Below the pieces are notes generated by a model, which saw only the letters and a list, made by a program, of their open reading frames with translations, ran no database searches and had not been told where the DNA came from. Position numbers and translations under genes: made by a program. This document shows, piece after piece, positions 17,298 to 26,034 of a stretch of DNA of 64,000 bases (positions within the stretch are counted from its first letter, which is position 1; each line of letters begins with the position of its first letter). Source of the DNA: Pollutimonas harenae (lineage in GTDB: Bacteria > Pseudomonadota > Gammaproteobacteria > Burkholderiales > Burkholderiaceae_B); contig NZ_SDQD01000002.1 in assembly GCF_004153685.1 (NCBI RefSeq), forward strand, positions 62,001 to 126,000. Direction: 5' to 3'.

Positions 17298-18857
17298 CTA
17301 TAACAGCCAGTCTATCGGAAGCTGCGACACAAACCACACGCTGGCGCGTTGCAGGGCATTGGTATCGGGCTCAGTATCGTGACGCAGCAATCTGCCGTTT
17401 TTGTGCTCCAGCCAATACAGACTTCCATCGGCCGACAGGCGTACTTCATATGATCGTTCAGGAATGTCGGTGTTGAAGGCTTTGTCGATCTGTTGGGCGA
17501 GAACCGGGCTTTCAATGATAAAGCCCAGTTCTGTATTGAGTTTTGCTGATCTGGGATCGAAGTTGTAAGAGCCAACAAAGAAAAGCATGCCATCCGCGGA
17601 GAAGGTTTTGGCGTGCAGGCTGGAGCCTGAGCTGCCTAAGCGCCCAGGCCGGAACGAAGATTCAGGAGGGGCGGACTTGGCGCGCTTCATTTCGTATAGT
17701 TTGATGCCCGCTGTCAGCAAGTCTTTACGCCATTTTGCATAGCCTGCGTGTACGGCCACCACGTCGGTGGCAGCCAGCGCGTTGGTGAACACCTGGATGG
17801 CCACCCCATTTTGGGCCATGGATACCAGGGTGTGGGTTCCTGTTTCTGTGGGAACGAAATATGCGGAAACCAGGTTTAAACTGCGAGCAGGCTTACCGAC
17901 AATATCGCTCAACTGATGAATCAGCAAATTCTTGGCGCCGACGTCATCCAGGCCTTTTGCCGGGTCGTCACTGACCATGCGGGCGGGTGCCCATTCCAGC
18001 GGCAGATCACCTTTTATCAATTGCTGGATGATAGGTAGCTCGCTCGTTACCTTCATGTACGACTCGGCCGCTGCCGAACGTTCGGTGTTGTTTGCCGCCA
18101 AGGACAAGGCGTTCAGGTCTTGTGGCGCAGCCGCTGGCAATACCTGCGCTACAGGAAACGATGATTGGCTGGCCCAATAACGATCGAAGTCATTTGAAAG
18201 TTCCTGGACAACAGGACCCATTGCCAGGATGTCCAGGTCGGAAAACAGCGCGTCAGGATCCGCGCCAAAGTACTCGTCTCCTATATTGCGTCCGCCAATA
18301 ATGGTGGCCTGATTGTCGGCTGTAAACGACTTGTTGTGCATGCGCCGATTGGCTCGCTTGAAGTTGGTCAGGTAGCCCAGCACCTTCAGTTTTCGAAAGT
18401 AAAAGGGATTGAACAAGCGGACTTCGATATTGGGGTGGGAATCCAGCGCTGCCAACTGTGTATCCAGGCCTGCGTTACCGTTGTCGTCGATCAGCAGACG
18501 TACGCGTACGCCCCGATCGGCTGCGTCATGCAAGGCTTCCAGCAGCAAAATCCCGGTTGTATCGTTACGCCATATATAACTTTGAATATCCAGGCTGCGT
18601 TCGGCTGCCCTGGTCAGCAGCATACGTGTGGCAAAGGCGTCGTGGGGGTCGCCCAGCATGTGTATACCGGTAAGACCTTTATGCTTTTCAGTAAGGTGAG
18701 TAATGCCTTTTCCCAGCCGGGTATCCTGGGTTTCGATAGAGGAAAACGCCCGGGTATTTGTCTGGTGCTGGGGTTCGGTATATGAACATCCGATGAGAAT
18801 AAAGGCCAGGCACAGGAGCAAGCCGCCCCCCAGAATGCTGGTGGCTCTGGCGATCAT
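17298..18857 (-). CDS. Phospholipase D-family lipoprotein, ClsC-like cardiolipin synthase
   Basis: A 519-residue protein with two HKD catalytic motifs: HNKSFTADNQATIIGGRNIGDEYF in the first half and HAKTFSADGMLFFVGSYNFDPRS in the second. Both keep His, Lys and Asp. The segment YFRKLKVLGYLTNFKRANRRMHNKSF closely resembles E. coli ClsC (YmdC), which makes cardiolipin from phosphatidylethanolamine and phosphatidylglycerol. Unlike ClsC it begins with a lipoprotein signal ending in LIGC (Cys about residue 24), predicting a membrane-anchored periplasmic enzyme. An exported phospholipase D is the alternative. Confidence 0.88.
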   Translation of the reverse strand: MIARATSILGGGLLLCLAFILIGCSYTEPQHQTNTRAFSSIETQDTRLGKGITHLTEKHKGLTGIHMLGDPHDAFATRMLLTRAAERSLDIQSYIWRNDTTGILLLEALHDAADRGVRVRLLIDDNGNAGLDTQLAALDSHPNIEVRLFNPFYFRKLKVLGYLTNFKRANRRMHNKSFTADNQATIIGGRNIGDEYFGADPDALFSDLDILAMGPVVQELSNDFDRYWASQSSFPVAQVLPAAAPQDLNALSLAANNTERSAAAESYMKVTSELPIIQQLIKGDLPLEWAPARMVSDDPAKGLDDVGAKNLLIHQLSDIVGKPARSLNLVSAYFVPTETGTHTLVSMAQNGVAIQVFTNALAATDVVAVHAGYAKWRKDLLTAGIKLYEMKRAKSAPPESSFRPGRLGSSGSSLHAKTFSADGMLFFVGSYNFDPRSAKLNTELGFIIESPVLAQQIDKAFNTDIPERSYEVRLSADGSLYWLEHKNGRLLRHDTEPDTNALQRASVWFVSQLPIDWLL

Positions 18858-18911
18858 TTTTTGTTCCTGAAAGAGGCCGGCTTACGGGTCATCAGTGTGG
18901 CCAGTAAGCGA

Positions 18912-19670
18912 TTATGCGGTTTTTGAATCACCGTCGATGGGAAATAACTGGCCTGAAATCGAGCGGGCATGTTTCCCTGCCAAAAACTGGACCAGCTCGG
19001 CGATGTCGGCCGGATCGACAAAGTGTTTGATGGCCTGGTTGTGCAGGGCATCGTCGGTTTCTTCCTGCACACTGCGGCCAGACCGCTCAGCGCGTCCCTT
19101 GAGGACGTTCTGGATACGTGCGCCCTCGACGGCACCGGGGTGGATGGTATTGCACGTAATCCCCCACGGGCCTAGCTCCAGGGAGAGCGTTTTGGCCAAG
19201 CCAACCAGCCCCCATTTGCTAGCTGAATAGCCAGAGCGGTCAGGGTAGCCAAAGCGCCCTGCAACGGACGACATGATAATGATCGAGGCTTGGCTGGATT
19301 GCTTCAGGAGTGGAATCGCTTGCTGGGTAACGTAAAAAGTACCGTTCAGGTTGACATTCATCACAGCAAGCCAGGCGGCGGGATCGTACTCTTCCACGGG
19401 CGCGGTGGGGCCGGCTACGCCGGCGTTGTTGACCAGCACATCGAGGCCGCCTAATTGCACCTGTACCTCACTGAACAAGCGTTTGACCGCCATAGGGTCA
19501 CTGATGTCGGCTACGGAACCACTGATCAGCTCGTTCGCACTTGTTATTGCATTGAGTGAGTGTTGATCGATATCGGCGATATGAACACGGGCACCATCGG
19601 CGGCAAACCGCTGGGCAACGGCCAGTCCGATTCCGCTTGCTCCGGCTGTGACGAGAACTCGTTGTTGCAT
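18912..19670 (-). CDS. Short-chain dehydrogenase/reductase
   Basis: A 252-residue classical SDR. It has the cofactor site TAGASGIGLA, an acidic residue after strand 2 (HIADID) indicating NAD(H), NNAG, the catalytic Ser in IIIMSSVAGRFG and YSASK. The substrate cannot be told from sequence. The ATG at 19670 has AGGA about 6 bases upstream and begins the Rossmann strand directly, so it is preferred to 19703. The phospholipase D gene follows 54 bp later on the same strand. Confidence 0.88.
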   Translation of the reverse strand: MQQRVLVTAGASGIGLAVAQRFAADGARVHIADIDQHSLNAITSANELISGSVADISDPMAVKRLFSEVQVQLGGLDVLVNNAGVAGPTAPVEEYDPAAWLAVMNVNLNGTFYVTQQAIPLLKQSSQASIIIMSSVAGRFGYPDRSGYSASKWGLVGLAKTLSLELGPWGITCNTIHPGAVEGARIQNVLKGRAERSGRSVQEETDDALHNQAIKHFVDPADIAELVQFLAGKHARSISGQLFPIDGDSKTA

Positions 19671-19846
19671 GCTGGATCCTGTTAATGGATGGGCACTGTG
19701 CACAAAGCATGTGCGCCCAAATTAGTGCAAACTAGCAGTTCGAATCATATCCCAGCGAGATCCTGATTAGACGTCCGTATTCATCATGGCTTGTGTTTTA
19801 TGATTCTGCTTATTTTTAGTTTTTACAAAATATTTTTGGGTGTTAA

Positions 19847-20383
19847 ATGGCTCGATTACTTAAAGTGAGCGTATTGACGGCAGGATTGGCCGTGACGTTT
19901 TTTATGACCAGTGTGAATGCCGAACCAACCTTCGGTGGCGTCAGTGTCAGGGCGGGTTATGCCAGCCACTATAGCCGGGCTGAAATCGCCTGGGAGTCTC
20001 CTTCATTATGGACGTACCGGTTTGCAGAGGGCTATGGACGTCTGGACCTGGTGGCCGAGCTCGGCGCAGCATACTGGATGGCGCAAGGCTCGCGTTCACC
20101 GTCTCGCGTCTGGCAGTTCAGTGCCATACCCTTTCTCAGATGGTCCTGGAATGAGCGGTACTATCTCGAGGCTGGCGTCGGAGCCACGGTTTTTTCCCGT
20201 ACCGACTTTGCCGACAAGAATCTGAGTACGGCATTTCAGTTCGGTGATCACATCGGCGTAGGTGCTTACCTTTCGGATACCAGCCGAATTGGCTTGCGGT
20301 TCTCTCATTTTTCCAACGCAGGTATCAAAGAGCCCAATCCGGGACTGAATATCCTGCAGCTGTTGTATACCTATCGTTATTAA
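19847..20383 (+). CDS. pagL: PagL-like lipid A 3-O-deacylase, outer membrane
   Basis: A 178-residue outer-membrane beta-barrel with a signal peptide cleaved after about residue 25 (SVNA-EPTF). PagL removes the 3-position acyl chain of lipid A. The active-site strand RFSHFSNAGIKEPNPG holds His154 and Ser156, and the chain ends in the aromatic YTYRY expected of barrels. The third triad member of P. aeruginosa PagL (Glu140, 14 residues after the His) corresponds to Asn168 here; see findings. Upstream DNA is strongly AT-rich. The hslR gene begins 8 bp after the stop. Confidence 0.85.
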   Translation: MARLLKVSVLTAGLAVTFFMTSVNAEPTFGGVSVRAGYASHYSRAEIAWESPSLWTYRFAEGYGRLDLVAELGAAYWMAQGSRSPSRVWQFSAIPFLRWSWNERYYLEAGVGATVFSRTDFADKNLSTAFQFGDHIGVGAYLSDTSRIGLRFSHFSNAGIKEPNPGLNILQLLYTYRY

Positions 20384-20391
20384 AGTGAACT

Positions 20392-20784
20392 ATGGAATCG
20401 GGTATTGTAAAAATCAGGCTCGACAAATGGCTATGGGCGGCTCGTTTTTATAAAACCCGCAGCCTGGCGGCACAGGAAATCGGCAAGGGACGTGTATTGG
20501 TCAATGGTCAGGCTGCCAAGCCGGCACGTGAGGTGGCGGCCGACGACCTGGTCAGTGTACGCAAGAATGATCCGCCCACCGAGGTCCGGGTGCTGGCAAT
20601 AAGTAATGTAAGAGGTCCGGCTTCTGTCGCTCATTTGCTTTATGAAGAAACGCCAGAAAGTCTTGCTGCACGCGAGCATGCCATGGAGACGAGGCGACTT
20701 GCTCCCGAGCCGGCACTCGATATTGCTGCAGGGCGTCCTACCAAGCGCGACCGGCGCCTGATCGGCCAGATCAAAGGAAGGTAG
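20392..20784 (+). CDS. hslR: Hsp15-like S4-domain RNA-binding protein
   Basis: A 130-residue protein with an S4 RNA-binding domain at residues 6-65 (RLDKWLWAARFYKTRSLAAQEIGKGRVLVNGQAAKPAREV) and a basic tail ending KRDRRLIGQIKGR, as in Hsp15. Hsp15 binds 50S subunits carrying stalled nascent chains and helps recycle them after heat shock. It is preceded by pagL by 8 bp, which may be coincidental spacing. No sigma-32 promoter was recognised here. Confidence 0.9.
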   Translation: MESGIVKIRLDKWLWAARFYKTRSLAAQEIGKGRVLVNGQAAKPAREVAADDLVSVRKNDPPTEVRVLAISNVRGPASVAHLLYEETPESLAAREHAMETRRLAPEPALDIAAGRPTKRDRRLIGQIKGR

Positions 20785-20829
20785 CTGCGGTAAACTCTGG
20801 ACACGAATAATACAGGAGTCATATCGATT

Positions 20830-21801
20830 ATGCGCAGTCTAATACAGGCCGGTTTGGCGGCACTTTTGTTGCTAGGTTTCTCGTTACCGGCCGCCGCTCA
20901 AGAATGGCCGGCCAAGCCTTTGACACTGATAGTGCCTTTTGGCCCGGGCTCCAGTCCAGATGTGATGTCGCGGCTTATTGCAGACCAGGCCAGCAAGACG
21001 TTGGGCCAGACTATTGTGGTGCAGAACCGGCCAGGCGCCAGCGGCAACCTGGGCACATCGGTGATAGCCAAGGCTGCGCCAGATGGCTATACCTTTGGTG
21101 TTTCCATCACAGGCCCCATGGTGAACAACACCGTTCTGTACAAAGAGTTGCCCTACGATCCGAAACAAGACATAGCTCCTCTGACTCTGGGTGTGCACCA
21201 ACCCAATATTCTGGTGGTGCCGGCTTCGTCGCCCATCAAGTCTCTGGATGATCTGCTTGCAGCGGTAAAAGATCCCAAGTCGCAGTACAACTTCCCCTCG
21301 ACGGGGGCGGGTACGATTTCGCATCTGTCGGTCGAACTGCTGCTCGAGCGTGCCGGTGGACAGGCTGTTCATGTTCCTTATCCGTCATCCCCCGCCGCAG
21401 TGACCTCATTGGTGGCAGGCGATACGCACTTTGCGGCATTGCCTCCCATTGCCGTCATGCCGCTGGTCAATGATGGCCGATTGCGTGCACTGGCCGTGGT
21501 GTACAGCGAAAGGGTGAGCTTTCTGCCCGATACACCTACCGTCGCCGAGTTGGGCCTAGAAGGTATAGAGGGGTCTGGCTGGATAGGCTTTGTTGCGCCG
21601 TCCGGCATCCCCAAGGACATCAAGGCAAAGCTGACCAATGCCCTGATCGACGCCATACACAACCCAGATGTTCAGGCACGTTTGCACAGCCAGTTCATGG
21701 AGCCTGTTGGTAACCAGCCCGAAGAGTTCGCCCAGTATATGGACGCAGAGTTGCAACGTTGGGCGCCGCTGATCAAACGCCTGAATCTCAGCGTCAACTG
21801 A
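20830..21801 (+). CDS. Bug-type periplasmic solute-binding protein
   Basis: A 323-residue exported receptor with a signal peptide to about residue 23 (LPAAAQ-EWPAKP). Hallmarks are LTLIVPFGPGSSPDVMSRLIADQASKTLGQTIVVQNRPGASGNLGTSVIAKAAPDGYTFG and VPYPSSPAAVTSLVAGDTHF. Like the receptor at 10468-11448 it is an orphan without TctAB membrane subunits. The ligand is unknown. It is the second Bug gene in 11 kb, supporting an Alcaligenaceae origin. Confidence 0.92.
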   Translation: MRSLIQAGLAALLLLGFSLPAAAQEWPAKPLTLIVPFGPGSSPDVMSRLIADQASKTLGQTIVVQNRPGASGNLGTSVIAKAAPDGYTFGVSITGPMVNNTVLYKELPYDPKQDIAPLTLGVHQPNILVVPASSPIKSLDDLLAAVKDPKSQYNFPSTGAGTISHLSVELLLERAGGQAVHVPYPSSPAAVTSLVAGDTHFAALPPIAVMPLVNDGRLRALAVVYSERVSFLPDTPTVAELGLEGIEGSGWIGFVAPSGIPKDIKAKLTNALIDAIHNPDVQARLHSQFMEPVGNQPEEFAQYMDAELQRWAPLIKRLNLSVN

Positions 21802-21858
21802 TCTAATAGATTGTCCATGCAAGGCAAGAGCGGGTCGCCGGTGGCGCCCGCCGAGTCT

Positions 21859-23067
21859 TTAGCTGATGGCCCGCATGAAAGTTTCCATCTTGGTGGCCGT
21901 TTCCTTGATTTCGCTTTCAGGGTCCGAGCCTGCCACGGTGCCAGCGCCGGCATAAAGTCGCAATTGCTTGCTGCTCGAGTGTAGTGCACAGCGCAAGGCC
22001 AGAGCCCACTCCCCATCTCCGTTGGCATGCTGCCATCCCACCAGACCAGCATAATAGCCGCGCTCAACGGTTTCCAGTTCCTGGATGTGCTTGAAAGCCG
22101 TTGAGGTAGGGTGGCCGCAAATCGCCGGGGTGGGGTGTAAGGCGCAAGACAGCTCAAGTGCTGTGACCGAAGGGTCGCGCAGCCGGCCGCTAATATAGGT
22201 CGACAAATGCCACAAGGTGTCGGTGCCGATGACAGACGGACCAGCGGGTACGTCCAGTTCGTCGCAATAGTCGCGCAATATGCGCTCGATATCAGCCACC
22301 ACATAGCTGTGTTCACGCAGGTCTTTTTCCGAGCAGGCGAGCCCCGCCTTCAAGCTTTGGTCTTTTTCCGGATCGCTGTTTCGGCCGATCGAACCCGCCA
22401 GAGGGTTGACGTAGATCCGGTCACCAACACGACGAACGAGTAGCTCGGGGCTGGCTCCCACCATGACGCCGCCGGGGGGCGCACCTGTTCCCTGATCCCA
22501 AATTGGGATGGCAAAGGTATAGCCGTGGCTGTTGCGCTTGAGCAGATCGGGCAGCAGTTGCGTGTAGTCTGGTGGGCTATCGAGCTCGACATCCATGGCA
22601 CGCGAAAGAACGACCTTCTTGAGCTCACCCTGTGCAAACAAGACCAGGGCCTTGCGGACCATGTCACCATATTGTTCGGGCGCAGGCACTGGTGTGCGTT
22701 TGACGATGGTGGGGCGTGTTCCTTTTGTTTGCTTGATGCCTGCGTCGCCACCAGGGATATCTGCGGCTTCCCAGTGTAGCGGTATGGCTAAACTGGCGTT
22801 GCCCGATGCATCGAATGGGATCAGACCGAACATCAGTGGATTCTCGACACCACGTTGTGCAGCCTGGTCAAACAGCGACTTGACTAGGTCATTGCTTACA
22901 GGCTGGTAAGCCGACAGCAGGCCGTTTTTGGCCCAGCCTCGATACTGCCGTGTGGGCGAGGCAAAGAAAAAATCTCCTGTCTGGAACTCATCGAGCAACC
23001 ACGGCGTGCCTGGCGAACTCGTCCCGTCCTGATGATGTTTGCCGCTGGTTTCAGCTCCGGATTCCAT
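21859..23067 (-). CDS. Isochorismate synthase (EntC/DhbC type)
   Basis: A 402-residue chorismate-binding enzyme that converts chorismate to isochorismate. Motifs: KVVLSRAMDVEL, VGASPELLVRRVGDRIYVNPLAGSIGR, the Mg-binding LREHSYVVADIERIL, and the C-terminal LHPTPAICGHPTSTAF ... ERGYYAGLVGW ... LRLYAGAGTVAGSDPE. The ATG at 23067 is preferred because AGGA lies 7 bases before it; in-frame starts at 23073 and 23136 exist. There is no isochorismatase, EntE, EntA or pyruvate-lyase gene nearby, so whether the product feeds a siderophore, salicylate or a quinone is unknown. Confidence 0.88.
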   Translation of the reverse strand: MESGAETSGKHHQDGTSSPGTPWLLDEFQTGDFFFASPTRQYRGWAKNGLLSAYQPVSNDLVKSLFDQAAQRGVENPLMFGLIPFDASGNASLAIPLHWEAADIPGGDAGIKQTKGTRPTIVKRTPVPAPEQYGDMVRKALVLFAQGELKKVVLSRAMDVELDSPPDYTQLLPDLLKRNSHGYTFAIPIWDQGTGAPPGGVMVGASPELLVRRVGDRIYVNPLAGSIGRNSDPEKDQSLKAGLACSEKDLREHSYVVADIERILRDYCDELDVPAGPSVIGTDTLWHLSTYISGRLRDPSVTALELSCALHPTPAICGHPTSTAFKHIQELETVERGYYAGLVGWQHANGDGEWALALRCALHSSSKQLRLYAGAGTVAGSDPESEIKETATKMETFMRAIS

Positions 23068-23244
23068 GGTCATTTCCTTACCTTCAACAAGTTTCAATTC
23101 AGCGCGGACGGTAGCAGAAACAGGGGTGTTTTTCAATAAATCAGTCGGTGTGGGACGGTTGGATGCCCGTCAGGCCGGGAAGGGCACTGTTCCTGCCGGG
23201 CCATATCAGGTAAAAGGACATTTGACACATTAAAAGGGGTTGGC

Positions 23245-24177
23245 ATGGCTAAGGTTGCAATAGTTGGTTGTGGTGCGATGGGGTCAGTTTATGCAGGTTT
23301 GATGGCTCATGCAGGCCACGAGGTCTATGGCGTCACGCTATGGCCTGACCACGCCGCAGCGATTCAGCAGAAAGGCTTGCGGGTATCAGGTATCAGTGGC
23401 GACAAGACGATGCGACTGGCTGCTGCATCCACCACCACAGATGGTATAGGCGTATGCGATCTGGTCATTATTGCCACCAAAGCCTTTGACGTTCAGGCTG
23501 CGGCCTCTGCCGCGTTATCGCTGATAGGGCCATGCACGGTGATACAAACCATACAAAATGGTGTCGGTTCACCTGACACTGCAGCGCAAGTCCTTCCGGC
23601 GAACCAGATGGCTGTGGGTGTAGTGGGTGGATACGGAGCGTCGGTACCCGAGCCTGGCCATGCCCATCACAACGGCTTCGAGGTCACTTGGTTTGCCAAA
23701 TATGCCGGGCTATCTGACGAACAGATGGAAGACTCTGCCGATGTCTGGCGTAGTTCGGGTTTCCAGGTAGCATTGCATGACGATGTCCGGAGCATGGTCT
23801 GGAAAAAGCTGATCATGAATGTTGCATTCTCCGGCACTTCCTGTGCCACTGGCCTGACCATAGGCCAGATTCTTGCCAATGAAAATGCGTGGAAGGTGGC
23901 GCGGGCTTGTTCAGAAGAAGCGGTAGCGGTCTGTCAGGCGCAGGGTATAGATTTGGGCCTTGCCGACCCCATCGCCCACGTGCAGAACCTGGGAGGAAAA
24001 ATTCCCAATGCGCGCCCATCCATGTTGCTTGACTCACTGGCTGGGCGGCACGGTGAAATCGATGCCATCAATGGTGCCATCAGTCGCTTGGGCGCTGAGT
24101 TGGGCGTACCCACACCAGTCAATGATGTTGTTGTGGCCATCGTGAAGGCCAAGGAAAGCCTGATAAGCAAGCGCTGA
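23245..24177 (+). CDS. 2-dehydropantoate 2-reductase family protein (PanE/ApbA-like)
   Basis: A 310-residue ketopantoate-reductase fold. It has the NADP site VGCGAMGSVYAGLM at the N-terminus, the catalytic-lysine region MVWKKLIMNVAFSGTSCATGLTIGQIL, and the C-terminal RPSMLLDSLAGRHGEIDAINGAISRLG with the substrate-binding serine and glutamate. PanE makes pantoate for CoA synthesis, but bacteria carry many paralogues acting on other 2-oxo acids. There are no pantothenate genes nearby, so the general family name is safer than panE. Confidence 0.85.
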   Translation: MAKVAIVGCGAMGSVYAGLMAHAGHEVYGVTLWPDHAAAIQQKGLRVSGISGDKTMRLAAASTTTDGIGVCDLVIIATKAFDVQAAASAALSLIGPCTVIQTIQNGVGSPDTAAQVLPANQMAVGVVGGYGASVPEPGHAHHNGFEVTWFAKYAGLSDEQMEDSADVWRSSGFQVALHDDVRSMVWKKLIMNVAFSGTSCATGLTIGQILANENAWKVARACSEEAVAVCQAQGIDLGLADPIAHVQNLGGKIPNARPSMLLDSLAGRHGEIDAINGAISRLGAELGVPTPVNDVVVAIVKAKESLISKR

Positions 24178-24241
24178 CATACGCAAAGTGCGCGGGGCCC
24201 GTTGAAACGCTGCATCGGGCGCCTGCGCTCATCGTAGAGCG

Positions 24242-24883
24242 CTATAGATCTGCCTTGCAGCTTCGATATTGCGCACCGAAGCGTTCTGCGCGCTCTTGTA
24301 CTTTGGCGGCTACGCGCTTCAGCCAGGGCTTGCTGTCATAGCTGCGCTTGCGGTAGCCGGTCCAGCCCTCGTGATAGTTCAGGTACTGGCCATAGGCATC
24401 CCATTTGGATGTACCATTCAAGCGCTGGGACTTGTTCATATACCAGCCCATAAAATCCAGGGCGTCGCCAAAGTCGTCGCGACTGGCAAACCAGCCCCCG
24501 GCTTCATTCTTGTAGTCATCCCAGGTTTCGTCTTTGGCTTGAGCATAGCCGTAGGCAGAGCTCACGCGGCCCCAGGGAATGACCCATAAGATGTAGCGCC
24601 GCGGGGGCTGGGCATCGTGCCGAAAACTCGACTCCTGATAGACAACCGCCAAGGTCACTTGCGGTGGTACCCCCCATTTTTCCTGAGTTCGTATAGCGGC
24701 CTTATGCCAACTGGGTTTCTCGCGAAATATTTCACAGATGTTTTCCGGATTGTCGGGCGGTACGGTTGCGCAACTTGCAAGCAACAGAAGTAAGGCCGCG
24801 GCCAGGGTTGTACGCAGTCGTGCCTTCTGGTCAGGCCAGGACAGATGTATCTCGAAAAAATGCCGGATTCTGGTTAGTGTCAT
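24242..24883 (-). CDS. Lysozyme-like (SLT-domain) lipoprotein
   Basis: A 213-residue protein with a lipobox LLASC (Cys38) behind a hydrophobic segment, then a lysozyme-like domain. LAVVYQESSFRHDA carries the probable catalytic Glu84, followed by SSAYGYAQAKDETWDDYKNEAGGW and WYMNKSQRLNG. It is a putative peptidoglycan lytic transglycosylase at the outer membrane. The unusual insert of aromatic residues after the catalytic Glu (PPRRYILWVIPWGRVS) matches a known group of small SLT lipoproteins. It stands alone in the minus orientation. Confidence 0.8.
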   Translation of the reverse strand: MTLTRIRHFFEIHLSWPDQKARLRTTLAAALLLLLASCATVPPDNPENICEIFREKPSWHKAAIRTQEKWGVPPQVTLAVVYQESSFRHDAQPPRRYILWVIPWGRVSSAYGYAQAKDETWDDYKNEAGGWFASRDDFGDALDFMGWYMNKSQRLNGTSKWDAYGQYLNYHEGWTGYRKRSYDSKPWLKRVAAKVQERAERFGAQYRSCKADL

Positions 24884-25070
24884 GCGCAGTGCGTAGTATG
24901 CAAGAGCGGAATTTATGGCTATTGTTCAGAGTTGAAGTATAAGTTGTACCCACGCAGAGACAAAAGCAAGTCTACGAATGCGTGCTGTGTGGCCTGGAAA
25001 CGCATAGACAAATATCACGAAAAACCAAGAACGCAGGCTGAGTCCTGACGTGCAATTAGCAGGAGGTGAC

Positions 25071-25508
25071 ATGGACGAATTTATGAAGGCGGCAATTGAG
25101 GAAGCGCGCCTGGGCCTGCAAGAGGGGGGTATCCCCATAGGTTCGGTGCTGGTGCACCGGGGAGTCATAATCGGGCGTGGACACAATCAGCGCGTGCAAC
25201 ATGGCAGCACTATTCTTCATGGCGAGATGGATGCACTCGAGAATGCGGGCCGTCAGCCTGCAAGCGTATACAAGGAATCCGTGCTCTATACAACGCTGTC
25301 ACCATGCCCCATGTGCACTGGCGCCATTTTGCTCTACGGCATTCCCAAGGTCGTCATAGGCGAGAACCAAACCTTTATGGGCGGAGAAGCATTGCTGAGC
25401 GCTCAGGGTGTCGAGTTGCAGGTGCTGCAAGATGAAACCTGCATGACGCTGATGCGTGATTTCATCGCAGCTAAGCCCGAACTCTGGAATGAGGATATTG
25501 GCGTTTGA
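25071..25508 (+). CDS. Nucleoside/cytosine deaminase (CDA fold)
   Basis: A 145-residue zinc deaminase with the ligands in HGE (His50, catalytic Glu52) and PCPMC (Cys79, Cys82). Overall similarity, such as GGIPIGSVLVHRGVIIGRGHNQRVQ and LYTTLSPCPMCTGAILLYGIPKVVIGEN, is closer to yeast-type cytosine deaminase and guanine/creatinine-like deaminases than to TadA. The ATG at 25071 has a near-perfect SD (AGGAGGTGAC). It opens a plus-strand run with glcG-like and garR genes, though a 88-bp gap leaves their link uncertain. Confidence 0.83.
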   Translation: MDEFMKAAIEEARLGLQEGGIPIGSVLVHRGVIIGRGHNQRVQHGSTILHGEMDALENAGRQPASVYKESVLYTTLSPCPMCTGAILLYGIPKVVIGENQTFMGGEALLSAQGVELQVLQDETCMTLMRDFIAAKPELWNEDIGV

Positions 25509-25596
25509 CTACTGCGACTGGGGCGCGGGATGAGCCTTGCTGTGTGTCTGAAGCACTTGTATGATGTTAAGCTGATATGATGAATGTGGAAAAGGT

Positions 25597-26022
25597 ATGC
25601 AGAGCCTGACACTCTCACAAGCACAAGAATTACTTGCGCATGGCGTCGACCAGATGCGTCATTACCCGGGCAAGACAGCATGTTTTTCGGTGTGCGACCA
25701 GCATGGCTTCCTGATCAGCTTTTCGCGTATGGACGGCGCGCCAGTGCGCAGCATTCAGCTGGCCCAGCAAAAGGCATATACCTGCGCCCGCATCGGAACA
25801 TCAACTGATGCATTTCTGGCACGGCTGCGCCGTGAAGATATTCCAATCACTTATTTCTGCGATCCGCTGCTGACCGCCTTGCCCGGAGGCGCGGTACTGA
25901 TCGATAAGCAGGGCAGTATCCTCGGAGGGGTCGGTGTCAGTGGTTTGGCACCGACCGAGGATCAGGCTATTGCCGATAAGCTGGCCGCTATCATGTCCGG
26001 CAGTGACAACCAAAAAACGTAG
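25597..26022 (+). CDS. GlcG/HbpS-family protein
   Basis: A 141-residue protein of the GlcG/HbpS (DUF336) family: LTLSQAQELLAHGVDQM at the start, then CDQHGFLISFSRMDGAPVRSIQLAQQKAYTCARI, and PGGAVLIDKQGSILGGVGVSGLAPTEDQAIADKL. Members lie in glycolate, glycerol and aldarate catabolic operons; some bind haem, but a role in these operons is not settled. It precedes the tartronate-semialdehyde reductase gene by 12 bp and is probably cotranscribed with it. Confidence 0.85.
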   Translation: MQSLTLSQAQELLAHGVDQMRHYPGKTACFSVCDQHGFLISFSRMDGAPVRSIQLAQQKAYTCARIGTSTDAFLARLRREDIPITYFCDPLLTALPGGAVLIDKQGSILGGVGVSGLAPTEDQAIADKLAAIMSGSDNQKT

Positions 26023-26034
26023 ACGGAGACAATC

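Noticed and set aside
21830-21851. GC-rich hairpin between the second Bug gene and the isochorismate synthase gene
   Set aside because: The stem has a bulge and no T-run on either side, so I do not call a terminator.
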